A stretch of DNA of 64,000 bases from Sodalis ligni (GTDB lineage: Bacteria; Pseudomonadota; Gammaproteobacteria; Enterobacterales; Enterobacteriaceae), in contig NZ_CP075169.1 in the NCBI RefSeq assembly GCF_016865525.2, forward strand, positions 2,666,337-2,730,336, read 5' to 3'. Each line of letters opens with the position of its first letter. The stretch's first letter is position 1. Under the pieces are notes generated by a model. The model worked only from the letters and a program-made list of their open reading frames with translations, did not search any database and was not told the origin of the DNA. The position numbers were made by a program, and so were the translations under genes. Of this stretch, positions 34,061 through 43,174 are shown in pieces.

Positions 34061-35008
34061 CTACACCATCCTGGCCAGTACCGATGCGCCAACCAGTCCG
34101 CCCTGGGTGAGGAATTTGCCGGGCGTCACCAGGGGCCGGTCGTAACGATGCAGTACCCCAGCGCGTGCCTGTTTGTCCAGTGCGGCAATCAGCGGTGCGG
34201 AGGAGGCCAGGCCGCCGCCGGCGACGATTTTCGACGGTCCGAGAATATTCACCAGCAGCGCCAGCGGTTCGGCCACCAACTGAAGCCAGGCGTTCACCGT
34301 CAGCGTGCTGTCCGGCTGTTGATTAAGCCAGCCATCGACGATCTCCATGCTGGAGCGGTCCCGCTGGTGGAAATGGCGGTGCAGCCGCTCCATGCCGCGG
34401 GCGCCGCCGAGGGTGTCGAGACAGCCGATTTGTCCGCAGGGGCAAGACAGACGGGGAATGGGATAGGTTTTTCCGTTAAGCGCCAGCTCAGTGCGGGTAA
34501 TGGCGCCGTGGCCCCATTCACCGGTGACGCCGCCGTGGCCGCGCACCAGTTGGCCGTTAATCACCAGTCCGCCGCCGACGCCGGTGCCGAGGATTATCCC
34601 CGCCACTACCGTACAACCTTGTGCTTCACCGGCATGGGCTTCGGCCAGGACAAAACAGTCCGCATCGTTGGCGGCGCTGACCGGACGGTTTAAGGCCGCG
34701 CTGAGTGCCGCCGCCAGTGGCCGGCCGGTAAATGCCGGGATGTTTACCGACAGCAGTTCGCCGGTTTGCGATGAAATCAATCCGGCGGTGGACAGCGCCA
34801 GCGGGGTGTGCGGCGGTAAACCCGCGCCATAGTGTGTTATCAGGGATTGCATGGTCGTGACCACATCGGCCCATGATGCGGTGGGGTGGGTACTTTTGTG
34901 GTTTCCTCGACGTCGCCGACGCGGCGGGAGACGCCGAATTTGATAAAGGAACCGCCGATATCGGCGCAAAACCGCTGAATCCTCGGCGATGATGGCAGAT
35001 GAGCTCAT
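34061..35008 (-). CDS. ROK-family sugar kinase with locally frameshifted ATP-binding loop
   Basis: A 315-residue frame from ATG 35008 (MSSSAIIAEDS). From residue 40 on it is a good ROK kinase: ALSTAGLISSQTGELLSVNI, ANDADCFVLAEAHAGEA, ILGTGVGGGLVINGQLV and the zinc motif CPCGQIGCLDTLGGARGMER. Residues about 12-40 are out of frame: the adjacent frame over about 34885-34972 reads FCADIGGSFIKFGVSRRVGD, the missing ATP loop. A two-base loss and a one-base loss restore the frame overall but destroy this loop, so the protein as written should be inactive. Specificity unknown; related kinases act on GlcNAc, ManNAc or glucose. Confidence 0.75.
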   Translation of the reverse strand: MSSSAIIAEDSAVLRRYRRFLYQIRRLPPRRRRRGNHKSTHPTASWADVVTTMQSLITHYGAGLPPHTPLALSTAGLISSQTGELLSVNIPAFTGRPLAAALSAALNRPVSAANDADCFVLAEAHAGEAQGCTVVAGIILGTGVGGGLVINGQLVRGHGGVTGEWGHGAITRTELALNGKTYPIPRLSCPCGQIGCLDTLGGARGMERLHRHFHQRDRSSMEIVDGWLNQQPDSTLTVNAWLQLVAEPLALLVNILGPSKIVAGGGLASSAPLIAALDKQARAGVLHRYDRPLVTPGKFLTQGGLVGASVLARMV

Positions 35009-35335
35009 AAGCCTGTTTCCGGTAAGTCCTGGACCGTTTCTAAATAATCCGCCATCGGCCAAAGAAGCGTTGTTGCCGTGGGAGGGATCGGAGAAAAGCA
35101 ACCGTATGCTGACCTGATTAGCTGCCACGCATTATGTCACACCATTGATATTGCCTACTACCCTCATTAATCCAGAAGCATTTATCTTATCTACTTAGAT
35201 CAATGTCGCTGATAATTAGATAAAGAGCAGCCGCGTTGCATTAGATTGCGAAACTCCCCGAAATTTTTTTACGTGCCCGCCATGGTACGAACGGTATTTA
35301 TATTCGGTATATAGGGGCGGCGCTACATTGCGTTG

Positions 35336-36313
35336 ATGAACACGTTCCCCACACCTCATGATTCTTTATTCAGAAAATTTTTCAGCGATGCCAGCGTCGT
35401 CGAGGATTTTCTGCAAATACATTTGCCGTCGGCGCTGCGGGAAATGTGCGACCTCGGCACGCTGGCGGTCACCTCCGGCTCCTTTGTCGAGGATGACATG
35501 CGCGCCCAGTACTCGGATATGCTTTACATGTTGCAGACCTCGGAAGGAGTAGGATATGTCTACTGCCTCATCGAGCATCAGTCCAGCGCGGACGAGATGA
35601 TGGCATTTCGCCTGCTGCGCTACAGCATAGCGGCCATGCACCGCCATCTTGAGCAGGGCCACAAAAAACTGCCGTTGGTCATACCCTTGCTGTTTTATCA
35701 CGGACGCCAAAGCCCCTATCCGCACAGCCTTCGCTGGCTGGACTGTTTCCACAATCCGGCATTGGCGCAGGCGCTGTACGTTGAGGCATTTCCCCTGGTG
35801 GATGTCACGGTGATTCCTGACGATGAAATCAAAACCCATCGGAAGGTTGCCTTGCTGGAGTATGTGCAAAAGCATATCCGGGCAAGGGATATCAACACCC
35901 GATATGTGGATATCGTCTTTTTGATCAAGCTGGCGCAGCCCAGTAAAGATCAGGTTAAATCGCTGCTTAACTATCTGGCGAAAGAGGCAGATCCCCTTGA
36001 CTTGAATGCCTTTATACGTATTCTTATCGAAAATACACCACGTTACAGGGAAGAAATGATGACTGTTGCAGAACAACTAAAACAGATTGGACGCGAGATT
36101 GGACTGCAACAAGGGCTACGATTAGGACATAATGAAGGTCGCATTGAAGGACGTACTGAAGGTCGTATTGAAGGACGTAACGAACAGGCAAGAAAAATTG
36201 CTCTTAACATGCTGGCTTTAGGTATGGATCGCGTTACGATTGAGCGCGTTACTGGTTTTAGCAGGCAAGATCTTGCTGACCTGGCGGATTCTGATTTACC
36301 TGCCGGTCACTGA
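35336..36313 (+). CDS. Rpn-family recombination-promoting nuclease / PD-(D/E)XK putative transposase
   Basis: A 325-residue protein of the Rpn (RpnA-E, transposase_31) family: FPTPHDSLFRKFFSDASVVE, QYSDMLYMLQTSEGVGYVYC then LIEHQSSADEMMAFRLLRYS (D...E-x-Q nuclease core) and PLVIPLLFYHGRQSPYPHSL. ATG 35336 is preferred to the TTG at 35333. The C-terminus has short EGR-type repeats (HNEGRIEGRTEGRIEGRN) encoded by near-identical 12-bp units, then a helix-turn-helix-like tail. Rpn proteins stimulate RecA-independent recombination and some act in phage defence. It stands alone between the kinase and hybF. Confidence 0.9.
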   Translation: MNTFPTPHDSLFRKFFSDASVVEDFLQIHLPSALREMCDLGTLAVTSGSFVEDDMRAQYSDMLYMLQTSEGVGYVYCLIEHQSSADEMMAFRLLRYSIAAMHRHLEQGHKKLPLVIPLLFYHGRQSPYPHSLRWLDCFHNPALAQALYVEAFPLVDVTVIPDDEIKTHRKVALLEYVQKHIRARDINTRYVDIVFLIKLAQPSKDQVKSLLNYLAKEADPLDLNAFIRILIENTPRYREEMMTVAEQLKQIGREIGLQQGLRLGHNEGRIEGRTEGRIEGRNEQARKIALNMLALGMDRVTIERVTGFSRQDLADLADSDLPAGH

Positions 36314-36410
36314 GCCGGGGTCTTGGCTAAGACGGTCAACATGTTCAACGTGGGGGCGATTGAGATGCGCCCGGTTTATGCGTTAACTCAGGTACGATCG
36401 GCATTGGGTG

Positions 36411-36752
36411 TTAGTCTATTTCGATTTGTTTAACCTGCAGTTGGTCGCCGCTTTCCACCCGCAGGGCATGGCTGCCGCACTGGGGGCAACCGCTGTCATA
36501 ACCTTGGACGGATACCCGCGTGCCGCACTGCCAACACCAGGCTTGTGCCGGGGCATAGCTCACGTGCAGCCGGCAACCTTCCGCCTGGCTATGGCGGCAG
36601 GCGGAGTCAAAGCAAAAACGCAATGCCTCTTCTTCAATACAGGAAAGGGCGCCGATTTCCAGCCATACGCCGGTTATCCGGTTGCCGCCATGACGCCGTG
36701 CTTGATCTTCAATCAGCTCCAGCGCGCTCAGGCAAAGAGATATCTCATGCAT
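36411..36752 (-). CDS. hybF: Hydrogenase nickel-incorporation protein HybF (HypA family)
   Basis: A 113-residue metallochaperone, the normal HypA/HybF length. Start MHEISLCLSALELIEDQARR keeps the nickel-binding Met-His N-terminus; the zinc-binding pairs are CWQC and CPQC. It delivers Ni to the HybC active site. It overlaps the hybE stop by 8 bp. In E. coli hybG follows hybF; here no HypC/HybG-type ORF follows. Confidence 0.94.
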   Translation of the reverse strand: MHEISLCLSALELIEDQARRHGGNRITGVWLEIGALSCIEEEALRFCFDSACRHSQAEGCRLHVSYAPAQAWCWQCGTRVSVQGYDSGCPQCGSHALRVESGDQLQVKQIEID

Positions 36753-37476
36753 TGCGCTGTCCCAAAACGTGGGTGAATAAGCCGCGCAGGCGCGCATCGG
36801 CCGGGACGTCGGCATTCTTTACCGGCAGCGCCAGCACCATGCGCACGCACTGCTGTGCCAGCATGACGGCCGGTTCGGCGGCCAGAGCCGCCGGCAGCGG
36901 AGACATCAGCGAACAGCTGAGATATTGACCGCCACCGTCGCTTTCGCCCAGCGAATCACCGTCGCTTTCGCCCAGCGAACTACCGTTGATGTCGCCCAGC
37001 GAATCACCGTCGCTTTCGCCCAGCGAACTACCGTTGATGTCGCCCAGCGAATCACCGTCGCTTTCGCCCAGCGAATCACCGTCGCTTTCGCTCAGCGAAC
37101 TACCGTTGATGTCGCCCAGCGAATCACCGTCGCTTTCGCTCAGCGAACTACCGTCGATGTCGCCCAGCGGTTGACCGTCGATTTCTCCCAGGGTAAAGGT
37201 GATATTGCCGCAGGGCAGGGCCAATGCCAGACGCGAGCCCTCCGGACGGCGGGGCCATAGCTGTCCTGGCCCGGGGAGCACCAGGAGGCTCAGCATCCAG
37301 GGTGTCAGCAGGGCGCCGATCCATTGCCGTTCATACCGTTGAAACCCGCAGGCGCGGATAGGGATTTGCGGGCGATAAAACGGCAGGGTGCGCATTTCAC
37401 CCGCGGCAATGCGGCTGAACAGGCGCTCCAGCAGCGGCTGCGGATTTTGCTCAAACCCAGGAATATATTCAAGCAT
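36745..37476 (-). CDS. hybE: HybE, hydrogenase-2 chaperone, with an 88-residue octapeptide-repeat insertion
   Basis: The start MLEYIPGFEQNPQPLLERLF (37476) and the flanks RQWIGALLTPWMLSLLVLPG, FTLGEIDG and QYLSCSLMSPLPAALAAEP match E. coli HybE, a Tat-substrate proofreading/assembly chaperone of about 162 residues. Between FT and QYLSCSL the protein carries eleven 8-residue units of the form LGxxxGxx, expanding it to 243 residues. The frame is open throughout and the conserved ends are intact, so the repeats are tolerated or used. A 160-bp gap separates it from hybD, unlike the compact rest of the operon. Confidence 0.9.
   Translation of the reverse strand: MLEYIPGFEQNPQPLLERLFSRIAAGEMRTLPFYRPQIPIRACGFQRYERQWIGALLTPWMLSLLVLPGPGQLWPRRPEGSRLALALPCGNITFTLGEIDGQPLGDIDGSSLSESDGDSLGDINGSSLSESDGDSLGESDGDSLGDINGSSLGESDGDSLGDINGSSLGESDGDSLGESDGGGQYLSCSLMSPLPAALAAEPAVMLAQQCVRMVLALPVKNADVPADARLRGLFTHVLGQRNA
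36928..37191 (-). repeat. Eleven-unit 24-bp tandem repeat inside hybE
   Basis: 264 bp made of eleven 24-bp units encoding, in order, LGEIDGQP, LGDIDGSS, LSESDGDS, LGDINGSS, LSESDGDS, LGESDGDS, LGDINGSS, LGESDGDS, LGDINGSS, LGESDGDS and LGESDGGG. Two unit types (ESDGDS and DINGSS) alternate, so expansion probably proceeded partly by 48-bp double units. The first unit corresponds to the native GE-x-DG turn of HybE. Confidence 0.97.
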
Positions 37477-37638
37477 GCCGTTTGTTCCTCGATCTCGCGT
37501 TATGTTCGGACATACCGGTTCTCCTTCAATCATGATGGGGCCAAGCACGCCGGTTTACTCTCGTTATCATCACTCATTCCGTTGTCCCGGCTCCGCTTTA
37601 TGACAGCCGTAATGGGGTAATAATGTCCGCCGGCCGTT

Positions 37639-38175
37639 TCACCGCCCTGGCGGCATATTATCGCCGGCCGGTCCGTTGGCGGTTCGCTGACCGGCGTCGC
37701 GGGGTACCGCGTTCACCCCCGCCTGGGCCAGCAGCGCCAGGACATGGTTCAGCGCCGGTTCAATGGCGGCGCTTACCGTCGGCGTCAGGCCGATGCCCGG
37801 CGCCAGCGACTCGGGTTCTATGCCTACCAGCGTAAGCCGGCGCGGGAACTCATCCGTCAGGCGCAAAGCCGTCAAGACATCTGACAACCCCAGTTGATGG
37901 GGAGAAATTTTGCGGCTGAACAGCGCAGGCACTTCCGCGTCCCGTAGTACCGTCACGCTGCCCGGCGGGGCGCCGGTCAGTACCGCGTCGGCGACAATCA
38001 GGCTATCGCGGCCGGACATGATCTCCATCAGCGCCATGCCGGAGGTGCCGCCGTCCAGTATCTCCACCGGCGGCGACAGGATAAAACGCCGCTCCAGCGC
38101 CTCCACGACCCGTACGCCTACGCCTTCGTCCCCCAGCAGCAGATTGCCGATACCCAGAATCAGGATATTCATCAC
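37639..38175 (-). CDS. hybD: Hydrogenase-2 maturation endopeptidase HybD
   Basis: A 178-residue HyaD/HybD-type protease that trims the C-terminus of HybC after nickel insertion. ILILGIGNLLLGDEGVGVRV carries the Ni-sensing Glu, ILDGGTSGMALMEIM and DSLIVADAVLTGAPPGSV the Asp, and FSRKISPHQLGLSDVL the His. The tail NGPAGDNMPPGR is longer than in E. coli. The start overlaps the hybC stop (ATGA). Confidence 0.93.
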   Translation of the reverse strand: MMNILILGIGNLLLGDEGVGVRVVEALERRFILSPPVEILDGGTSGMALMEIMSGRDSLIVADAVLTGAPPGSVTVLRDAEVPALFSRKISPHQLGLSDVLTALRLTDEFPRRLTLVGIEPESLAPGIGLTPTVSAAIEPALNHVLALLAQAGVNAVPRDAGQRTANGPAGDNMPPGR

Positions 38176-39866
38176 GCCGTCCGCACGGCGGTGACTTCCG
38201 CTCCGGTCGCATCCACGATATGCACCGCGCAGGCCATGCAGGGATCGAAAGAGTGTATGGTGCGCACCACTTCCAGCGGTTTGGCCGGGTCCGCCACCGG
38301 GGTTCCAATCAGCGAGCGCTCGTAAGGGCCGGGCTCGTCCTGGTTGCTGCGCGGGCTGGCGTTCCAGGTAGAAGGGACCACCGCCTGGTAGTTGGCGATT
38401 TTACCATCCTTGATCACCACCCAGTGGGAAAGCATGCCGCGCGGCGCTTCCACAAAACCCACCCCGCGAATCTCGCCGCTTTGGGGAATATCATGCTGGA
38501 TAAAGGTCTCATGGTCGCCGTTGCCGATATTGGTCACCAGCGCCTGCCATTGCTGCGCCAGGGTTTCCCTCAGCACGCAGCAGTGCACGGCGCGGCCGAC
38601 GATGCGGCCGGCTGTGGACGGTAATTGCTCGGGACCCAGCTCCAGGCCGCTGAGCCGCCGGAAGTCGGCGCCGATAAACGCCAGGTGCCTCTCGGTGGGT
38701 TCATGGCCGGCCGCCAGGCTGCACATCAGCCATGCCAGGGGACCCATTTCCACGGTTTTGCCATAAAAAGTGGGCGCCTTGACCCAGGAGTATTTGCCGT
38801 CGTCCTGCCAGCCGGTATAGTGGGGCCGGGTTAACCCCTCCCACGGCGCCAGCGGCTGGTCGTCCTGATACCAGGCATGCCGGGCGCTCTCCTCAATGCC
38901 TTTCATCAAATAAGGATCCCGGTGGCTGGCGATCGGGCGGAACGCGCCGTTCTCCAGGTAGCCCCCCGGCAGCAGGAATGTCTCCCCGCCGCCGTCAACC
39001 GGCAGTTCCGGGGCGCACAGGTAGTTGTCGGCGCCCTTGCCCAGGCTCAGCCACTGCGGATAATGGGCCAGGATCACCGCCGTATCCACCCGGTACACCT
39101 GCTCGATAAAGTCCCCCAGCCGGTCGATAAAGGTCTTGAGGTACATCAGGCGTTCCATGTTCAGCACGTTCGGCGCATCCAGGTTGATGGGATTGGCCAC
39201 GCCGCCCACTGCCAGGTTCTGGATATGCGGCGTTTTACCTCCCAGCATCGCGACGATGCGGGTGGCGTCGCGCTGGCACTCCAATGCCTGCAGATAGTGC
39301 GCCACCGCGATGAGGTTCACCTCCGGCGGCAGCGCCATGGCCGGGTGGCCGCCGTAGCCGTTGGCGAAAATGCCCAGTTGGCCGCTGGCCGCCAAATCAC
39401 GGATTTTCCCCTGTACGCGGGCGAACTCCGCCGCGCTGTTCAGCGGCCAGTCCGACAGCCCCCGCAACAGGTCTTCTGCTTTTTGCGGGTCGGCCTTCAA
39501 GGCTGAAACGATATCCACCCAGTCCAGGGCCGACAGTTGATAGAAATGCACGATATGATCGTGCAGGGTATGGGCCGCCAGAATGATATTGCGGATGTAT
39601 TGCGCATTCGCCGGCACCGCCATGCCGAGGGTGTTTTCCACCGCCCGTACCGAGGCGATGGCATGTATGGTGGTGCAGACGCCGCAGATGCGCTGCACGA
39701 TTATCCAGGCATCGCGGGGGTCCTTGCCCTGAAGGATTTGCTCCATGCCGCGCCACATGGTGCCGGAAGACCAGGCCTTAACCACCTTGCCTTGTTCGAT
39801 TTCGCAGTCGATGCGCAAATGCCCTTCGATGCGGGTGACGGGATCAATGGTGATGCGCTGACTCAT
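38172..39866 (-). CDS. hybC: [NiFe] hydrogenase-2 large subunit
   Basis: A 564-residue catalytic subunit. The start [20 protein letters not shown] (39866) is chosen; the frame continues upstream. The [NiFe] ligands are in QRICGVCTTIHAIASVRAVE and the C-terminal DPCMACAVH, followed by the extension removed by HybD (VVDATGAEVTAVRTA). It is a periplasm-facing uptake hydrogenase co-exported with HybO by the Tat system. The length is near that of E. coli HybC (567). Confidence 0.96.
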   Translation of the reverse strand: MSQRITIDPVTRIEGHLRIDCEIEQGKVVKAWSSGTMWRGMEQILQGKDPRDAWIIVQRICGVCTTIHAIASVRAVENTLGMAVPANAQYIRNIILAAHTLHDHIVHFYQLSALDWVDIVSALKADPQKAEDLLRGLSDWPLNSAAEFARVQGKIRDLAASGQLGIFANGYGGHPAMALPPEVNLIAVAHYLQALECQRDATRIVAMLGGKTPHIQNLAVGGVANPINLDAPNVLNMERLMYLKTFIDRLGDFIEQVYRVDTAVILAHYPQWLSLGKGADNYLCAPELPVDGGGETFLLPGGYLENGAFRPIASHRDPYLMKGIEESARHAWYQDDQPLAPWEGLTRPHYTGWQDDGKYSWVKAPTFYGKTVEMGPLAWLMCSLAAGHEPTERHLAFIGADFRRLSGLELGPEQLPSTAGRIVGRAVHCCVLRETLAQQWQALVTNIGNGDHETFIQHDIPQSGEIRGVGFVEAPRGMLSHWVVIKDGKIANYQAVVPSTWNASPRSNQDEPGPYERSLIGTPVADPAKPLEVVRTIHSFDPCMACAVHIVDATGAEVTAVRTA

Positions 39867-41052
39867 TATCAACCTCTGTCTGGTGATGATTATGTACCAC
39901 AATATGGGCCGGCAGCACCGGCAATAGCCGAATCAATAAAATGTAGGCACACACCTCCATGGCCAGGAATCCGACGCTTATCAGGATTTCGCTGGCGGTG
40001 GGGAAATAGTGGTAACCGTTGCCGGGATCGAACGCCAGCAGCGAGTAGTCCATACGCCATAGCACCGCGCCGAGGATCATGCACAGCGCGCCGGTGAACA
40101 GCAGCCGCGCGTCGTGGCGGCTGACTTTAAGGTTAAAAATGATCAGAGGCAGCAACATCAACAGGATCTCGCACCAAAAGGAGAGGGCGTAGCGATCCAG
40201 ATGCCAGAGATAGGCGGTTTTATGCCGGAACAGCAGTTCGCCGAACCTCAGCGCAATGAACAGGATAAGGAAAATATTGATAATCCGCGTCAGCCGGTAA
40301 AACAGCGAGGTCTCGCTGCCGCCGGCGCCCCGCAGGCCGGCCTGCACCAGGGAGCCTTCGAACACCACCATGGAAAAGCCCATGATAAAGGCGGTGAGCA
40401 GGGAGAACAGCGGCAGCATTTCATAGCTTTGCCACAGCGGATGCACCTTGTTGCCGGCGACGATCATCAGCGACCCCATGGAGGATTGGTGCATCATGGG
40501 CAGCAGCGCTCCCAGGCCGATGATAAAAAACATGATGCTGTTCAGCCGCTTGAGAGACACATGCCAGCCCAGGCGTTCCAGCGTCGCCGGCGCGAATTCC
40601 AGCGTCATGACGCCGATATAGACAGTCATGCAGACGGCGGTTTCAAACAGCACCGAGGAGGTGTTGAACTGCCCCGGCAACAGGATATAGGGCAGGTTCC
40701 AGTAACGGCCGAGATCGATGGTGATGGACAGCCCCCCCAAGGCGTAACCGAACAGGCTGGCCAGCAGCGCGGGCCGTACCAGGGGATGATACTCGCCGCG
40801 GTTAAAGACATAGACCGTCCAGGCCAGCGCCCAACCGCCGCAGGCCAGGCCGGTACCCACCAGCAGATCGAAGGCAATCCACAGGCCCCAGGGATAACCG
40901 CCGTTCAAATCGCTCACCGCGCCGATTCCCATGATCAGGCGTTTGACGATCATCAGGCCGCATAGCGCTACAAAGGGCGCCAGCAGCAGCACCGGCCAGG
41001 TCAGCAGCCGGCCTCCCAGCGGTTTTGCCTCATGCGTCGTTTTGATGGTCAT
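39844..41052 (-). CDS. hybB: Hydrogenase-2 integral membrane subunit HybB (NrfD family)
   Basis: A 402-residue protein with about ten membrane helices, starting [20 protein letters not shown]. The NrfD-like features [20 protein letters not shown] and [19 protein letters not shown] are present. It passes electrons from HybA to quinone and contributes to proton translocation. It overlaps hybC and hybA by 23 bp each. Confidence 0.95.
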   Translation of the reverse strand: MTIKTTHEAKPLGGRLLTWPVLLLAPFVALCGLMIVKRLIMGIGAVSDLNGGYPWGLWIAFDLLVGTGLACGGWALAWTVYVFNRGEYHPLVRPALLASLFGYALGGLSITIDLGRYWNLPYILLPGQFNTSSVLFETAVCMTVYIGVMTLEFAPATLERLGWHVSLKRLNSIMFFIIGLGALLPMMHQSSMGSLMIVAGNKVHPLWQSYEMLPLFSLLTAFIMGFSMVVFEGSLVQAGLRGAGGSETSLFYRLTRIINIFLILFIALRFGELLFRHKTAYLWHLDRYALSFWCEILLMLLPLIIFNLKVSRHDARLLFTGALCMILGAVLWRMDYSLLAFDPGNGYHYFPTASEILISVGFLAMEVCAYILLIRLLPVLPAHIVVHNHHQTEVDNESAHHH

Positions 41053-42037
41053 TCTCCTTGTCCGGCGGGTCTTTTTTCATGTTGCGGTGTACCAGGGTGG
41101 TGATCCCCGCCAGCAGCGCCAGCGGGATCACCATGCCCTGATACAGGGTATGCTGCAGATGCTCGGAGCGTTCGCCGGTGGACAGGGGCGCCAGGGGCGG
41201 CAGATCCAGTCCGGCGAAGGGCACGCCCGCCAGCACCAGCACCTGGGTTCCGCCGCCCTCTGTCTCGCCGTAAATATGTGGGTTATAGCGGGCCGCCTGC
41301 CGTTCATAGGTATCATTGTCCGATAGCCGCTGCCGGGGATAGCGGTAGGTATCGCCGGCTTTCATTCCCAGGCGCCGTTTCGCTTCCGCCAGTAAATCCC
41401 GTCGCGTGCCGAAAATTACCGCGCCGGTGGGGCACACCTCCACGCAGCCGGGCAATTCGCCGCGATCCAGCCGCCCCAGGCCTGGCTGGTTGCACAGCTC
41501 ACATTTATGGATCTTGCCCACCGGACTGTCGTAATCATATTTGGGCACGTCGAACGGACAGGCCACCATGCAATAACGGCAGCCGATGCACACCGACGGG
41601 TCATAATGCACCACGCCGGTGACCGGATGTTTTTGCAGCGCGGTGACCGGACACACGGAAACACAGTTCGGATCAACGCAATGCATACACTGTTTTTTGA
41701 TGTAGGCGTAGCCGTTTTCCGTCTGGTCTTTGTGTTGGCCGCTGCCGCTGCTCCACACCTGAATAATATTGTTGGTGTAGGGACTGAGCTTATCGTTATT
41801 CGACCAGTTGGCCTCGCCGCCGGCATAGGGTCCGCCGTGGGGACGCCCATCGCTGTGATTTACCTGCTGGCACTTGCTGACGCAGGCCTGGCACCCGATA
41901 CACAGAGTTGAATCGTACAGCATGCCCAAGGCGCTTGGGATCGGCGCTTTGTTTTGCGCCGCTCCCTGGCCGGTTGCCGGGATGGCGGCCATCAGGACTC
42001 CCCCTGAGGCCAGTTTGAAGAAGTGACGTCTGTTCAC
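41030..42037 (-). CDS. hybA: Hydrogenase-2 ferredoxin-like subunit HybA
   Basis: A 335-residue electron-transfer protein with a Tat-type signal ([20 protein letters not shown]). Four cysteine groups serve [4Fe-4S] clusters: [36 protein letters not shown] and CELC...CVEVC. A C-terminal membrane helix ([16 protein letters not shown]) anchors it. It links HybO to HybB. Confidence 0.95.
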   Translation of the reverse strand: MNRRHFFKLASGGVLMAAIPATGQGAAQNKAPIPSALGMLYDSTLCIGCQACVSKCQQVNHSDGRPHGGPYAGGEANWSNNDKLSPYTNNIIQVWSSGSGQHKDQTENGYAYIKKQCMHCVDPNCVSVCPVTALQKHPVTGVVHYDPSVCIGCRYCMVACPFDVPKYDYDSPVGKIHKCELCNQPGLGRLDRGELPGCVEVCPTGAVIFGTRRDLLAEAKRRLGMKAGDTYRYPRQRLSDNDTYERQAARYNPHIYGETEGGGTQVLVLAGVPFAGLDLPPLAPLSTGERSEHLQHTLYQGMVIPLALLAGITTLVHRNMKKDPPDKENDHQNDA

Positions 42038-42040
42038 GGC

Positions 42041-43174
42041 TTATTTCCCCCGCGGCGTACGGTCGTCATCTTCGCGATGCTGTTTCTGCTGTCGCCCCAG
42101 CTCCCGCACCGTCATCAGGCTGACTCCCGCCACCACTCCCACCACGCCGCCAATCAGTCCCATGGCGGTGAGGGAAATCTTTCCACCTTCGGTTTTGTGT
42201 ACCGCGGGTTTATCCACCCGCGGGGTGGGATTGGCGACGTCGGCCAATTGGGAAATGCCCTTGGTGAAGCCTACCCCCTTCTCGTTGCAGCCGTAGCAGG
42301 GATGGCCGATGCCCACCGGCCAAATTCCTCCCCCCACATCGCAAAATTGCAGGGTGGAACAGTTGCCGTAGGTTTCCGGTCCTTTGCAGCCGAGATGGTA
42401 GAGACACCAGCCCTGCCGGTGGCCCTCGTCGCCGAACCGCCGGGCAAAGCGGCCGGCGTCGAAATGCGGGCGGCGTTCGCAGTTTTCATGGATCAGCCGG
42501 CTGTAGGCGAAGGCGGGCCGATTCAGGCTATCCAGAGCCGGAGGACGCTGCCAGGTAATGATATGGGCCACCGTCGCCAGGAAATTATGGGGATTGGGCG
42601 GACAACCCGGGATATTGATCACCGTTTTGCCGGGCAGGGCCTCCTGCAGGCTGGCGGCGCCGGTGGGATTGTCCCCTGAGGAGGGCACGCCGCCCCAGGC
42701 GGAGCAGGAGCCGATGGCGATAATCGCCGCCGCGTTTTGTGCCGCGGCGCGGATGTGTTCCACCACCGGTTTACCGGCCACCATGCAGTAAATCCCGCCG
42801 TCCTTGAGGGGGATGGAGCCGTCCACCACCAGAATATATTTTCCCCGATATTGCGCCATGGTCTGCTGTTTATTCTGCTCGGCCTGTTCGCCGAAGGCGG
42901 AGGAAAGCACCTCGTGATAATCCATCGAGATAACGTTCAACAGCAGATTTTCCAGGGTCGGGTGTGTGGCGGCCAGCAGCGCTTCCGTACAGCCGGTACA
43001 CTCCTGGGCGCCGATCCAGATAACCGGCGGCCGGTGGGGGGAACTTACCGAGAGCGCCATTTCGGCGGCGGCCTTGGTGCTGAGCCCCATGGTGGCGGCC
43101 AGAGCCCCACAGAGTTTCATAAAATCACGGCGGTTGATACTCTTCTGGGAAAGCAGCTGATTTTCCCCGGCCAT
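42041..43174 (-). CDS. hybO: [NiFe] hydrogenase-2 small subunit
   Basis: A 377-residue subunit. ATG 43174 is preferred because AAGGATG lies at the right distance; another ATG lies 9 bp upstream. Twin-arginine signal SINRRDFMKLCGALAATMGL; cluster ligands in WIGAQECTGCTEALLAATHP, AIGSCSAWGGVP, GCPPNPHNFLATVAHI and CLYHLGCKGPETYGNCSTLQ; C-terminal anchor MGLIGGVVGVVAGVSLMTV. First gene of the operon. Confidence 0.96.
   Translation of the reverse strand: MAGENQLLSQKSINRRDFMKLCGALAATMGLSTKAAAEMALSVSSPHRPPVIWIGAQECTGCTEALLAATHPTLENLLLNVISMDYHEVLSSAFGEQAEQNKQQTMAQYRGKYILVVDGSIPLKDGGIYCMVAGKPVVEHIRAAAQNAAAIIAIGSCSAWGGVPSSGDNPTGAASLQEALPGKTVINIPGCPPNPHNFLATVAHIITWQRPPALDSLNRPAFAYSRLIHENCERRPHFDAGRFARRFGDEGHRQGWCLYHLGCKGPETYGNCSTLQFCDVGGGIWPVGIGHPCYGCNEKGVGFTKGISQLADVANPTPRVDKPAVHKTEGGKISLTAMGLIGGVVGVVAGVSLMTVRELGRQQKQHREDDDRTPRGK

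Noticed and set aside
36928..37191. CRISPR array
   Set aside because: The units are contiguous 24-bp repeats without unique spacers and stay in frame inside hybE.
36925..37260. Plus-strand repeat protein opposite the hybE repeats
   Set aside because: The VAFAQRTTVDVAQRI-type frame is the complement of the in-frame hybE repeat; conserved HybE ends on the minus strand show which strand is coding.
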